A stretch of 51,563 bases of DNA from Bacteroidales bacterium. Its GTDB lineage: Bacteria > Bacteroidota > Bacteroidia > Bacteroidales > M50B96. The stretch's first letter is position 1. The number at the start of each line of letters is the position of its first letter. Position numbers and translations under genes: made by a program. Location of the stretch: contig JAIOYV010000049.1 in NCBI GenBank assembly GCA_021740905.1, positions 1 through 51,563 of the forward strand, in the 5' to 3' direction. Below are positions 26,994-35,865 of the stretch, one piece after another. The notes under the pieces are model-generated. The model was not told where the DNA came from. It did no database searches and was given only the letters and a program-made list of their open reading frames with translations.

Positions 26994-27488
26994 ATGACAA
27001 AGATAATGATCAAATCAAGAAGCTTGTACATCCCCCTTATTTTGATAGTTGTAGCCTTCAGCTTTACCTCCTGTTTCGACCTAAAACCGGTTGAATTGAA
27101 AGAGGTGAAAAATGTAAGTATAAAATCTATTGAGGACAAGGAATTGAAACTTGAAGTAGAACTGGTGATTTCCAATCCCAACAGCCGAACATTCAAAGTG
27201 CGCGATGCCGACCTTAGTGTTTCTATTGGAGAAGTTCTCTTAGGCAAGCTGAGTGAAGTCGAAGCTTTCACCATCGCTGCCCACTCAGTGAAAAGCTACG
27301 ATATTTTGCTTACCGTTGACCTGGACGATCTGAAAAAGAACGCTAAATCGCTCTCGAAGTCTCTATTCAAAGGAGGAAATACGATCCATATTAAAGGCTA
27401 TATAAAGGCCAGCTCATTCCCCATCTACAAAAAAATAGAGATTGATGAAAAAACGAAATTGAGCTTGCTGAAGAGTTTGTTTGGATAA
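26994..27488 (+). CDS. LEA2-like lipoprotein
   Basis: A 164-aa lipoprotein with signal and lipobox FTSC (Cys about 27), then a single LEA type 2 / WHy-like immunoglobulin-fold domain: LEVELVISNPNSRTFKVRDADLSV carries the conserved Asn-Pro-Asn pattern of that fold. Such proteins sit in the periplasm or outer membrane and have been linked to stress, but function here is unknown. ATG 26994 is used; ATG 27006 would shorten the signal by four residues. Its promoter must overlap the start of the divergent HD gene. Confidence 0.75.
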   Translation: MTKIMIKSRSLYIPLILIVVAFSFTSCFDLKPVELKEVKNVSIKSIEDKELKLEVELVISNPNSRTFKVRDADLSVSIGEVLLGKLSEVEAFTIAAHSVKSYDILLTVDLDDLKKNAKSLSKSLFKGGNTIHIKGYIKASSFPIYKKIEIDEKTKLSLLKSLFG

Positions 27489-27500
27489 CTTTCAAAATTA

Positions 27501-27617
27501 TAACCGCAAAGTGCGCTAAGGTTTCGCAAGGCTCGCTATGAGTGGCCGTAATATTCAATTTGTATGTTTGTATTTCTTTGCGTTCCATTGCGATATACTT
27601 TGCGTACCTTGCGGTTA
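27501..27617. repeat. Inverted repeat around AACCGCAAAG-type sequence
   Basis: TAACCGCAA (27501-27509) and TTGCGGTTA (27609-27617) are exact inverted ends of a 117-nt stretch with several internal TTTGCG/CGCAAAG-like words. No open frame. This sequence type recurs as degenerate spacer DNA in many bacteria. The rest of the 27489-27738 spacer shows nothing further. Confidence 0.45.
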
Positions 27618-27738
27618 AAATCTAATCAGAAATTCATCGAAATGTATTCTCTGATGGTTTTCAATTATACCTTGACATACAAGTTTGTATGAATTGTGAG
27701 ACAGCTTACAATAAAGCTAATGCAATGATTAAGCAACC

Positions 27739-28470
27739 CTAATCCACCTTCCTCATCAATTCCTCCTTCACCCATTTGAAATTTGGAAACAGATTCAGGC
27801 ATTTTTCAAATAGCACTTTTGCATTTTTCTTATCTCCTGTTTCGAGAAAGTAAGTCCCAAGAACCGCCATTGTGTGCGGATAAAGCCAGTTGCAAGTGGT
27901 TTTTTGCTGTCGCTCCATCAGGGAAATAGCCAACTTGTAATTTTCCATTGCTTCAGAGACACTTCCACCAAAGATCCGGGGAGTATGGTAGTTTGCGTTT
28001 CCCATTTCAATCCAGGCAGCCGGTTCCTCCTTGTCCAGTTCTATTGCCTCTTCGATATAGCCCAAACTTTCGGGGCCTTTGTACATGGCTTTGTAAGGGG
28101 ATATAGGGATTTCAAACGCAATAAGGGCGGCCTTCATGCTGAGGTAGGCCGACTTTTTCGGGGCAAGTTCAAGGAGGCGTTCAATGTGCTGATTGGCCTT
28201 GTTGAGGTATACTTCTGCCTCATCGTCCTTGTCCAATCCAAGTAAATATCCTATCAAACCATATTCGGCAAGGGTCAATTCGTAGAGTTGGCTTTCTGAC
28301 ATCGACTGGTAATTTTTTTGGTTTAATTTAATTACTTCCTGTTCCCATGAACTCATATCTCCACCGAGGTAAAAATTTAAAAATAGACAGTCGGAGCTTT
28401 GTGCCGAAGCGTTAAAAACAGAGCCGATAAAAATCAGCAAAATTAAAAGGATACTTTTCGGTCTTTCCAT
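27739..28470 (-). CDS. Secreted TPR-like protein
   Basis: A 243-aa protein with a signal peptide (ILLILLIFIGSVFNASAQ, cleavage near 26) and a helical-repeat mature part with TPR features: AEVYLNKANQHIERLLEL, a GYIEEAIELDKEEPAAWIEMGN unit and a final AKVLFEKCLNLFPNF unit. I start at ATG 28470; the longer open frame to 28656 reads through the glycosyltransferase's C-terminus and has no signal. The overlap of 28 nt with that gene suggests co-transcription with the carotenoid cluster, though no enzymatic role is evident. Confidence 0.75.
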   Translation of the reverse strand: MERPKSILLILLIFIGSVFNASAQSSDCLFLNFYLGGDMSSWEQEVIKLNQKNYQSMSESQLYELTLAEYGLIGYLLGLDKDDEAEVYLNKANQHIERLLELAPKKSAYLSMKAALIAFEIPISPYKAMYKGPESLGYIEEAIELDKEEPAAWIEMGNANYHTPRIFGGSVSEAMENYKLAISLMERQQKTTCNWLYPHTMAVLGTYFLETGDKKNAKVLFEKCLNLFPNFKWVKEELMRKVD

Positions 28471-29543
28471 GTGAGTTGTTTTGTTTTTTGTTTTCTGAAT
28501 GAATGAATGGAGATGATGATCAATGAAATTATCTGGAAGGGATGATAAATCAGGTTTTTTAATAGGGATTGCCGGGAAGCAACCGAAGTAAATACCCTTA
28601 TGGCAAGAATCCCAATAATATACCCAAAAAACCAGGCCATTCCAAAAGTTTTCCACACAAAAATACTTCCAGCCAACACAAAAATGTTTGATAGAAAAAG
28701 GATTACGAAACTATTTCCATAAAAATGGTTTATGTTTTTCGAAAAGCCTTCGATTGCTTCTTTGTAGCCATGATACATCCTGCATTGCAGATTATCGTCT
28801 CCCGGAAAAAGGGCAGTTCGAAAACCAGCCTTTCTCGCTGAACGCATGATGGCAATGTCCTCCACCCATTCCAATTTATGTTGCTCGTGCCACATGTTTT
28901 GCTGATAGTTTAACGTATTGAAAACCATGAATTGCCCATTCGCTGCCGAAAGGGATGGTATTTTTGTGAGGTTTGCAAACGGGATGGGCAAGAGGCTCAA
29001 CAAAATCCAGTTCATCAAAGGTACAGTCATCCATTCGCCAGGGCTTACAATTTCCTGCTTGGGGAAAATAGACAAGAGCTTCACATCGAAAACGTGCATG
29101 TGTTGTACAACCCGATGGAATAAACCATCTCCAATTTTGACATCGGCATCCATGAAAAAAAGAAAATTGCCAGTTGCATGAAGAGCTAAGTTATGGCAGG
29201 CATGATTTTTTCCCAGCCATCCATCGGGAAGCTTTTCCCCCTTTATCAATTTTATCCGGGCATCCTTTTTTGCATATTCTTCCACAATTTCGGCGGTATT
29301 GTCGGTCGAAAGATCGTCGTAAACCAGTAGCTCGAAATCCTGATAATCCTGGGCCAAAATGCTGTCCAAAAGGCGGGGGAGATTTTTCTCTTCGTTCCGG
29401 GCAGGCACAAGAATGGAAATTTTCTTTTTGAAATCAGAATGAGGCTTTGCATTGAAATTCCTGGAGTTGGCAAACAGGTTGATAAATGAAACCGCCATAC
29501 GGTAAATCAAATAAACAACGGAGACAATTGCAAGGAACTTCAT
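28443..29543 (-). CDS. CrtQ-like family 2 glycosyltransferase
   Basis: A 366-aa membrane GT2 glycosyltransferase. One N-terminal helix (about 1-25) precedes a GT-A domain with ISILVPARNEEKNLPRLL, YDDLSTDNT, the substrate segment DGWLGKNHACHNLA, the metal motif FFMDADV and a later EWVEDIAIMRSARKAGF; then two or three C-terminal helices and a tail ending WKDRKVSF. This layout closely follows staphylococcal CrtQ, which glycosylates a carotenoid carboxylate, and GT2 enzymes of the CruC type glycosylate 1'-hydroxy carotenoids. In this setting the likely acceptor is the hydroxyl made by the CruF-like enzyme. Substrate assignment is inference. Confidence 0.82.
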   Translation of the reverse strand: MKFLAIVSVVYLIYRMAVSFINLFANSRNFNAKPHSDFKKKISILVPARNEEKNLPRLLDSILAQDYQDFELLVYDDLSTDNTAEIVEEYAKKDARIKLIKGEKLPDGWLGKNHACHNLALHATGNFLFFMDADVKIGDGLFHRVVQHMHVFDVKLLSIFPKQEIVSPGEWMTVPLMNWILLSLLPIPFANLTKIPSLSAANGQFMVFNTLNYQQNMWHEQHKLEWVEDIAIMRSARKAGFRTALFPGDDNLQCRMYHGYKEAIEGFSKNINHFYGNSFVILFLSNIFVLAGSIFVWKTFGMAWFFGYIIGILAIRVFTSVASRQSLLKNLIYHPFQIISLIIISIHSFRKQKTKQLTWKDRKVSF

Positions 29544-29605
29544 CTTTTTTTATGAATTCAAATAATTAGAAATTTTTCTGTCCGTAAATTGTCAATGACA
29601 AGAAT

Positions 29606-29740
29606 GGTTGCTACAACGGAGGATTTCCCCCAGTCTATCCCGATGCAGTCGGGATTGGCGGGGGTTAGGGGGTGGAACTAAAGGCAGGAACTCCCCCCTC
29701 TTATTCTCCCCCCAGGGGGAGACAGTGCTCTGTTGCAACC
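29606..29740. repeat. MITE-like element with GC-rich hairpins
   Basis: About 135 nt bounded by GGTTGC (29606-29611) and its inverse GCAACC (29735-29740). Inside are TCCCGA/TCGGGA (29638-29654), a run of GGGGGTTAGGGGGTGG and its near-complement CTCCCCCC, and CCCCCAGGGGG. No supported gene; a 62-codon minus-strand frame here is repeat-derived. It interrupts the otherwise tight carotenoid gene row between the acyltransferase and the glycosyltransferase. Confidence 0.5.
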
Positions 29741-29815
29741 TATCGTATAAATGAGATCTTGTGTTTTCTTTAACCATCATACTTTGATTGTATTTATATT
29801 ATTTGCCTAATTCAA

Positions 29816-30424
29816 TTATTCTTTTTGATTTTGAACTGCCCAATTATAATAATGATTGAAGGAATTTTCTAATTCCTGGCTATTCATTTCTCCACCCACA
29901 AATTCATTCAGATAAATGGTAAGGGATGGTTTCGAGGACGAGAAATAATCGACCAGGGCCACATACATAATTATCTGAATGTTGCTATTTTCAGGGATAA
30001 TACGTTCTATTCCTTTGCTAAAATGGAATTGCTTTGTGTGCATGCTTTCAATTTTTCCTTGCGGATACATGACCAGCAAATTTTCAGGATTGGAGAGAAT
30101 ATCCCGGCTGTAATTCAAACTTTCAACAATATCCCGCCGTCCAGGCTCAATGGAAAAACAACCTGCTTTCGACAGGAACATTCGCTGGGAGAGCTGCTCT
30201 TTGAGCATCATCACATGAAACTTTCGTTGCCATAAGGTAGCGTTCAGGTAATTGGCAATAAATCCATCCCACCAGCTAAAATGGTTTCCGATCAGCAAAA
30301 TAGACATGTCTTTTCTCGGAATATCCCCGTTTATTGAAATTCGCTGAAAATGCCTGTTCAACATAAACTTTGAATACCATTCAAAAAATCTTACGTGAAA
30401 CCGGGTATGCTGTGCCTTAATCAT
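29816..30424 (-). CDS. PlsC-like acyltransferase in carotenoid cluster
   Basis: A 202-aa glycerolipid acyltransferase-fold protein. The catalytic NHxxxxD motif is NHFSWWDG, block II is FSIEPGRRD and block III YPQGKIES replaces the usual FPEGTRS, so the acceptor site is probably not a plain lysophosphatidate. There is no strong N-terminal membrane helix. The ATG at 30424 overlaps the end of the crtW-like gene by 8 nt, which strongly suggests one transcript. Acyltransferases of this fold (CruD in green sulfur bacteria) esterify carotenoid glucosides; I infer the same role here. Confidence 0.8.
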   Translation of the reverse strand: MIKAQHTRFHVRFFEWYSKFMLNRHFQRISINGDIPRKDMSILLIGNHFSWWDGFIANYLNATLWQRKFHVMMLKEQLSQRMFLSKAGCFSIEPGRRDIVESLNYSRDILSNPENLLVMYPQGKIESMHTKQFHFSKGIERIIPENSNIQIIMYVALVDYFSSSKPSLTIYLNEFVGGEMNSQELENSFNHYYNWAVQNQKE

Positions 30425-31109
30425 GGTTTGGGATTTTAAGTTCAACTTTTTTCAGATACAGCTTCCACCAGGGAGTGCCGGGGAATTGATGGTGTTCAAG
30501 GTGATAGCCAAAAAAGTAGCAACTCAGAAACGCCCAAAAATGGTTTTTCTTTTGAGTACGCGACCGATGGATTGGGTGGAGTAGGTTGTGTGGTTGCCGG
30601 TGAGGAAGGTAAGTGCCGAAATAAAACAACTGGAAAGTCGACAAAACCGAGGGCAACACCCAAAGCAATAATAGCTGGCTTTCGTTGTACCATATCATCA
30701 ACAGGTTGAAAAGCCCGGCCATGATCAGGATTTGCCAGAAGCTGATGTATTGCTTCATAAACTCGAACCACCAACGGAAAAAGCGGTTGCTGGTGTGAAA
30801 GTCCGGGTCGCTGTCAGAGCCAGGGTAGCGGTGATGGTCGAAATGTTTGGGCTTTAGTTTTTTGTAATTCATGCCAGCGAAAAGAAATGCAGCAAGATAG
30901 CCAAATACCCGGTTCATTTTCACCGACTTTGAAATGCTTTGGTGCATGGCATCATGGGCAGTAATGAACAAGCCTGTAAACAGATGGGTTTGAATTAGTA
31001 TGTGCAGGTATATCCAGGGATTGGCCCAGGCAATTTCCACATTCATCAGGCAATAAAAAAGGTGAATGATCCAGGCACTTAGAATTGATATGGCAATCAG
31101 TATCCCCAT
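30417..31109 (-). CDS. crtW: CrtW-type carotenoid 4-ketolase
   Basis: A 230-aa integral membrane fatty acid desaturase/hydroxylase superfamily protein. Its histidine boxes match beta-carotene ketolases: FITAHDAMHQS, HFDHHRYPGSDSDPDFH and YHLEHHQFPGTPWWKLY, with the CrtW-typical FGTYLPHR between. It should introduce a keto group at C-4 of a beta-ionone ring. Start ATG 31109 shares one nucleotide with the cruF stop (TGATG), so it is coupled; the longer frame to 31220 reads backwards into cruF and is rejected. No crtZ hydroxylase is present in the window. Confidence 0.9.
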   Translation of the reverse strand: MGILIAISILSAWIIHLFYCLMNVEIAWANPWIYLHILIQTHLFTGLFITAHDAMHQSISKSVKMNRVFGYLAAFLFAGMNYKKLKPKHFDHHRYPGSDSDPDFHTSNRFFRWWFEFMKQYISFWQILIMAGLFNLLMIWYNESQLLLLWVLPSVLSTFQLFYFGTYLPHRQPHNLLHPIHRSRTQKKNHFWAFLSCYFFGYHLEHHQFPGTPWWKLYLKKVELKIPNHD

Positions 31110-31762
31110 CAAAAAGCAATTAAATTGAGTAAAGTAAAAAAAACAAACTGGGTAGCTACAAACCAGATTGCCAATTTGTTTTGGTGCTTGCCGAGTAACT
31201 TTTCGTAAATCAGCATACAAACCAGCGAGACCGCAAACCAGGCCACAAAGTTTTCGAATGGCGGTGAACCTTCAGCCCAAATCCACATATCCATAAAAGG
31301 GGCAAGGGGTTCTATAAATAGATCAAGAACCACCATTCCAATCGCAGCGACTAACATCTGAATTACCCAATGCGCTTTGATTTTTTTGGCAAGGGTGAAA
31401 AAGCCATAGCTCAATACGACCCAGTTAAGCCCGATTAAAAGGGGCGTGTTTACCAGTTTTACACCTAAGGCAGATTGGTAGGTATACTCGCCAAAAGGCC
31501 ATCCGGTGTTTACTCCCATCATTTCAACCAAAAAGCCCCAAACCGCAATGGCAATAAAAACCAGCCCGGTACGAAGCGTGAAATTACGGTGAAACGTCAA
31601 AAGCAAAATGGCTCCAAGCAACAAGTTGAAAGGTGTGAGAGAAATAAACAAAGAGCGATATTCCGATGAAGCCAGACCAACCAGACCAACAGCATGGAAA
31701 ATCACCAATACAAGCCCGGCTATTTTTGGATGATTGGTAATATAGTTTTGTACTCTTCTCAT
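31109..31762 (-). CDS. cruF: CruF-like carotenoid 1',2'-hydratase
   Basis: A 217-aa polytopic membrane protein of the CruF/bisanhydrobacterioruberin hydratase family (PF04240 as I recall). Conserved features: EMMGVNTGWPFGEYTYQ, a LNWVVLSYGF helix, LDLFIEPLAPFMDMWIW and a final helix. Family members hydrate the psi end of gamma-carotene-like carotenoids to give a 1'-hydroxyl. It abuts the crtD-like gene with no spacer and overlaps crtW by one nucleotide. Confidence 0.88.
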   Translation of the reverse strand: MRRVQNYITNHPKIAGLVLVIFHAVGLVGLASSEYRSLFISLTPFNLLLGAILLLTFHRNFTLRTGLVFIAIAVWGFLVEMMGVNTGWPFGEYTYQSALGVKLVNTPLLIGLNWVVLSYGFFTLAKKIKAHWVIQMLVAAIGMVVLDLFIEPLAPFMDMWIWAEGSPPFENFVAWFAVSLVCMLIYEKLLGKHQNKLAIWFVATQFVFFTLLNLIAF

Positions 31763-33229
31763 TTATTCATTTTTGGAAATCAATCCATCCACAATTTTCG
31801 CAGAGGCCAAACATAATGGAATCCCTCCGCCCGGGTGAACACTTCCGCCCGCAAAATACAAACCTTTGATGTCTTTCGAAAAATTGGGATGACGGCGAAA
31901 AGCTGCCATCATGTTATTGGAGCTGTTTCCATAAATTGCCCCAGCCTGTGCCGAAGTCACCTCTTCAATATTTTTGGGGTCGATGATTTCCTCAAATAAA
32001 ATATGCTCTTCGATGTTTGCCCCCAGTATTCTGTTTATTTTTTGCTGAATGGTTTTTCTGGCCTTTTGAATCACAAGATCCCAATCCTGGCCCGAATCGG
32101 TTGGTGCATTTACCATCACAAACCAATTTTCCTTGCCCGCCGGGGCATCACTACTCACCTGCTTCGAACTTACATAGATGTATATGGTAGGGTCTCCGTA
32201 AATATCATTTTCACTGTTTAGATACTCAAATTCTGCCTTGTAATATTCAGCAAACAAAATATTGTGAAGGCCAATCTCTGGAAACTCCCGGTTCATCCCC
32301 CAAAAAAAGACCAGGGCTGAGGTAGAAAGTTCGGCAATCTTCATTTTATGGGGCAACTCAATCCCGGGCAAGAGTTCATAACTTTTAAAAATATCAGCAT
32401 TACTGACCACAATTTCACCAGGGACAAAGCCATCGCTCGTTTCAACACCACTAACAATCCCTTTTTGATGGACTATTTGCTTTACTTTTTGATTGAATCG
32501 AAATTCCACGCCCTGTCTTTTTGCTAATTCATACAGTGATTCAATGATCGAGGCCATTCCATTAATTGGGAAATAGGCTCCCTGGTTGTGTTCGAGGTGG
32601 GCAATTACATTTAATGTGGCGGGTGCTTTGTACGGGTTGGAGCCATTGTATGTGGCAAGGCGATCGAAAATCTGCAAGGTTTTGGGGTTGGAAAAATAAC
32701 CTTCATTTGCCTTATGGATCGTCTGCCAGGGGCGCAAAACAGAAAGCTTTTTAAGGGCAGGCCAGATGTACTTTTTCTGGATATTCCACGATTTCTGAAG
32801 AGAATTGAAGATGAAAGTCTCGGCGGTGAGCTTATATATTTCTTCCGCATCATTAAGATAACGATGAATTGATTTCGCATCTTCTCCCAGTTTGGTTTCC
32901 AGTTCGGCAGTCAGTTTTTCTTTATCCTGAAAAGCATCCACTACTTTTTCATCCGAATAAAAATACCGGCAGGATTGTTCAAGTTTTGTGTAATTGAAAA
33001 AATCGCCAGGATTCTCTCCACAACATTCAAATAGCTCATCGACAAGCCAGGGCATGGTAAACAGAGATGGTCCCATGTCGAAACGAAAGCCATCTTTATG
33101 GAATTCACGGATTTTGCCGCCAGGCTTTTCGTTTTGCTCCAGCACAGTTACTTGATAACCTTTTGCCGAAAATCTAATAGCTGAAGCAATTGCTGCTATT
33201 CCAGTGCCTATGATTATTGCTTTTTTCAA
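31763..33229 (-). CDS. crtD: CrtD-like carotenoid desaturase
   Basis: A 488-aa flavin-dependent desaturase of the CrtI/CrtD family, with the Rossmann FAD motif GTGIAAIASAIRFSAKG, the following GGKIREFHKDGFRFDMGPSLF, and the C-terminal FAD-binding signature YFAGGSVHPGGGIPLC. Being next to cruF and divergent from a second family member beside crtB, it best fits the 3',4'-desaturase (CrtD) that acts on the 1'-hydroxylated end. The start is a TTG at 33229: the nearby ATG ends at once in a stop, and the family N-terminus (KKAIIIGTG) begins right after the TTG. It is the first gene of the leftward operon. Confidence 0.85.
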   Translation of the reverse strand: MKKAIIIGTGIAAIASAIRFSAKGYQVTVLEQNEKPGGKIREFHKDGFRFDMGPSLFTMPWLVDELFECCGENPGDFFNYTKLEQSCRYFYSDEKVVDAFQDKEKLTAELETKLGEDAKSIHRYLNDAEEIYKLTAETFIFNSLQKSWNIQKKYIWPALKKLSVLRPWQTIHKANEGYFSNPKTLQIFDRLATYNGSNPYKAPATLNVIAHLEHNQGAYFPINGMASIIESLYELAKRQGVEFRFNQKVKQIVHQKGIVSGVETSDGFVPGEIVVSNADIFKSYELLPGIELPHKMKIAELSTSALVFFWGMNREFPEIGLHNILFAEYYKAEFEYLNSENDIYGDPTIYIYVSSKQVSSDAPAGKENWFVMVNAPTDSGQDWDLVIQKARKTIQQKINRILGANIEEHILFEEIIDPKNIEEVTSAQAGAIYGNSSNNMMAAFRRHPNFSKDIKGLYFAGGSVHPGGGIPLCLASAKIVDGLISKNE

Positions 33230-33412
33230 ATAGTGTTCATATTTATTTACGATCTCATAAACAAAATTTTAATTTTATTGTTCAGTAAAATATTGTATTT
33301 TTACTTGATATGATTTTATTAATATGTTAAACGACTAAATAAAGTTGACAAATGTTAAACAAAAATACGATTTGTTTGTTTAAAGATTCAAAGACAGCAA
33401 AAAAAAATGTAA
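33230..33412. promoter_or_regulatory. Divergent carotenoid control region
   Basis: A 183-nt AT-rich spacer between the divergent crtD-like and crtI genes. It has no exact TAnnTTTG. Instead there is TTGACA (33345-33350) 15 nt before TACGAT (33366-33371), two copies of ATGTTAAAC 28 nt apart (33324-33332 and 33352-33360) and an inverted repeat AAACAAA/TTTGTTT (33357-33363 and 33371-33377). The arrangement suggests a regulated, possibly non-housekeeping promoter; the regulator is not in the window. Confidence 0.5.
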
Positions 33413-34897
33413 ATGAATAAAAAGGCTTTAATAATAGGAACAGGACTTGGGGGCTTGGCAACTGGAATGCGATTGATCAAGCACGGCTACCAGGTGGATT
33501 TTGTAGAAAAATACCATCAAAGCGGTGGCCGTTTGAATCAGCTTAAAAAAGACGGTTTTACGTTCGATATGGGGCCTTCGTTTTTTAGCATGAGCTATGA
33601 GTTCGACGAGTTGGTTAAATATTGCGATACGACCATGCCTTTCGAGTTTGTGGAACTTGACCCTTTGTATTCAGTCAATTTTAAAAAAGGTGGGAAGAAC
33701 TACCTGATTTATAAAGACCTTAAAAAACTGGCCGAACAATTTGCTACTGAGGAGCCTAATTTTGAGCAAAGCATCCATAAATATTTAAAAAGGGCTGGCG
33801 AACTTTTTCACGATACCGAGCATATAGTTATCAAGCAAAACTTCAACAGCATTGCCGGGTATTTGGTGCAACTCGCAAGGGTTCCCTGGAAACATGCCCC
33901 TATGATGGTGCGCAGTATATGGGATGAATTGAACCGGAATTTCGATTCGTACGAGGTAAAAGTGATCCTTTCGTTGATTGCTTTTTTCCTTGGTGCAACT
34001 CCTTTCGATACTCCTGCCGTTTATTCCCTTCTAAGCTATACCGAACTCCAGCACGATGGTTACTACAACGTGAAAGGAGGCATGTACAAGATTGTGGAGG
34101 GCATGGAAAAATGGCTGCGTGAACGGGGTGCAAAATTCAATTTCAATACAGAGATAGTGGATTTTCGTTCATCAAACGGACAAATCACTTCATTCATCGA
34201 TCAGGATGGCGCAAGCTGGCAAGCGGATGTACATGTGGTAAATGCGGATGCAGCCTGGTTCAGAGGAGCTATTTTAAACCGGAAGAAATATTCCCCCGAA
34301 AAACTCGACAAGCAAAAATGGACCTTGGGACCGTTTACCATCTACCTCGGTATCGACAAAAAAATACCCAACATTCATCACCATAATTATTTCCTGGGAG
34401 AGAATTTCAAGGATTACGCTGGCAAGATTTTCAAGAATTCAATGGGACTCGATAAGCCCTATTATTATGTAAATGCCCTATCGAAATTCAATGCCGAATG
34501 TGCGCCCGAAGGAATGGAAAACTTATTCATCCTTTGTCCGGTACCCGATTTGCGCTACAAACCCGATTGGTCGGACCGCGAGGAAATTGCCCACAATATT
34601 ATTGGGGATTTATCATCGAGGCTCGATTTTGATATCGAATCATCAACAATAAGCAAAACCATTCTCGACCCCACTCATTGGCAGTCGATGTTTAATTTGT
34701 ACAAAGGCTCCGGGCTTGGATTGGCCCACGACCTGAATCAGATTGGTGGCTTCCGGCCTCGCAACATCGACGAAAAATTTAATAATGTTTATTATGTGGG
34801 CGCCTCCACCGTTCCAGGCACGGGCCTGCCAATGACCATAATAAGCTCCAAATTAGTTACCGAACAAATACTTAAAGGCTATGGATCTTTATCATGA
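33413..34897 (+). CDS. crtI: Phytoene desaturase
   Basis: A 494-aa CrtI-family flavoprotein that converts phytoene to lycopene. It shows the N-terminal FAD motif GTGLGGLATGMRLIKHG, SGGRLNQLKKDGFTFDMGPSFF and the C-terminal YYVGASTVPGTGLPMTIISSK. Its pairing with crtB, overlapping by 17 nt, is the standard crtI-crtB operon and separates it from the CrtD-like paralogue on the other strand. The ATG at 33413 directly precedes the Rossmann motif. Confidence 0.93.
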   Translation: MNKKALIIGTGLGGLATGMRLIKHGYQVDFVEKYHQSGGRLNQLKKDGFTFDMGPSFFSMSYEFDELVKYCDTTMPFEFVELDPLYSVNFKKGGKNYLIYKDLKKLAEQFATEEPNFEQSIHKYLKRAGELFHDTEHIVIKQNFNSIAGYLVQLARVPWKHAPMMVRSIWDELNRNFDSYEVKVILSLIAFFLGATPFDTPAVYSLLSYTELQHDGYYNVKGGMYKIVEGMEKWLRERGAKFNFNTEIVDFRSSNGQITSFIDQDGASWQADVHVVNADAAWFRGAILNRKKYSPEKLDKQKWTLGPFTIYLGIDKKIPNIHHHNYFLGENFKDYAGKIFKNSMGLDKPYYYVNALSKFNAECAPEGMENLFILCPVPDLRYKPDWSDREEIAHNIIGDLSSRLDFDIESSTISKTILDPTHWQSMFNLYKGSGLGLAHDLNQIGGFRPRNIDEKFNNVYYVGASTVPGTGLPMTIISSKLVTEQILKGYGSLS

Positions 34898-35714
34898 TGT
34901 ATGTTTACGAACGAGCAAACTCACTACCCAAAAATACAGCACATCCTTTTCGTTGGGGATAAAATTACTCAGCAAAAAGTTGCATAATCCCATCTATGCC
35001 ATTTATGGTTTCGTGCGCTATGCTGATGAAATTGTGGATACTTTATACGGACACAATCAGAAAGAATTGCTTGACAAGTTCCGCGAGGACACATACCTGG
35101 CCATTGAGCAAAAGGTAAGCACAAATCCGATACTTCACAGTTTTCAATGGGTGGTGCATGAATATTCCATCGAGCGGGAGTTGATCGATGCCTTTCTGAA
35201 CAGCATGGAAATGGATTTGTATTTTACCGATTACAGCGAATCGCGGGTAAAGGAATATATTTATGGCAGTGCCGAAGTGGTAGGTCTGATGTGCCTGCGT
35301 GTATTTTATCAGAACAATGAGGAAAAGTACAAAGAGCTTTCGTATTCGGCCCGGAAATTAGGAGAGGCTTTTCAGAAGGTGAATTTCCTTCGCGATATCC
35401 AGGCCGATTTCATGGATAGGGGCAGAAATTATTTTCCACACTTGCAAATAGAGAACTTCGATGAAGCCACAAAAAAGAGAATAGAAGCGGATATTGAATA
35501 TGATTTTAGCGAGGCTTTTAAAGGCATTCAGCAACTAAACCTTGATGCAAGGCTGGGGGTGTATATTGCTTTTGCATACTATCGCCGCCTGTTCAACCAA
35601 ATTAAAATGGCTAAACCAAGCGATATTTTGGACACCCGTTTTTCTGTCCCGAATTGGCAAAAGGTGATGATTCTGGCATCGGCGTGGAGTCGCAAACAAG
35701 TTGGTTTGATATAG
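34881..35714 (+). CDS. crtB: Phytoene synthase
   Basis: A 277-aa squalene/phytoene synthase that condenses two GGPP. The first aspartate-rich motif is YADEIVDTLY and the second is NFLRDIQADFMDRGR, with GSAEVVGLMCL between. It starts inside the end of crtI (17-nt overlap, different frame), indicating coupled expression. Geranylgeranyl diphosphate synthase is not in the window and must be encoded elsewhere. Confidence 0.95.
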   Translation: MDLYHDVCLRTSKLTTQKYSTSFSLGIKLLSKKLHNPIYAIYGFVRYADEIVDTLYGHNQKELLDKFREDTYLAIEQKVSTNPILHSFQWVVHEYSIERELIDAFLNSMEMDLYFTDYSESRVKEYIYGSAEVVGLMCLRVFYQNNEEKYKELSYSARKLGEAFQKVNFLRDIQADFMDRGRNYFPHLQIENFDEATKKRIEADIEYDFSEAFKGIQQLNLDARLGVYIAFAYYRRLFNQIKMAKPSDILDTRFSVPNWQKVMILASAWSRKQVGLI

Positions 35715-35777
35715 TTGATTTTTAACAGTAGATTTTGATAGACCAATTAACAGTTAAAAAAAACACATAGAAATTTA

Positions 35778-35846
35778 TCATCGAATGAAACGAATTGCAC
35801 GAATTTAACCTGCCAAAGGCAGGTAGTAATTCGAATAAATCGATGA
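35778..35846. repeat. Nested inverted repeat between crtB and crtY
   Basis: Three nested pairs share one centre: TCATCGA/TCGATGA (35778-35784, 35840-35846), CGAATT/AATTCG (35800-35805, 35828-35833) and a perfect 7-bp stem ACCTGCC/GGCAGGT around AAA (35808-35824). It fills half of the 151-nt spacer. It could shape the polycistronic RNA (attenuation or stabilisation) or be a palindromic mobile unit. No T-run follows. Confidence 0.6.
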
Positions 35847-35865
35847 CAGTTTTTTTCAATAAATA

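Noticed and set aside
29592-29780. 62-codon minus-strand frame
   Set aside because: Lies inside the MITE-like repeat; its Pro-rich translation reflects G/C runs.
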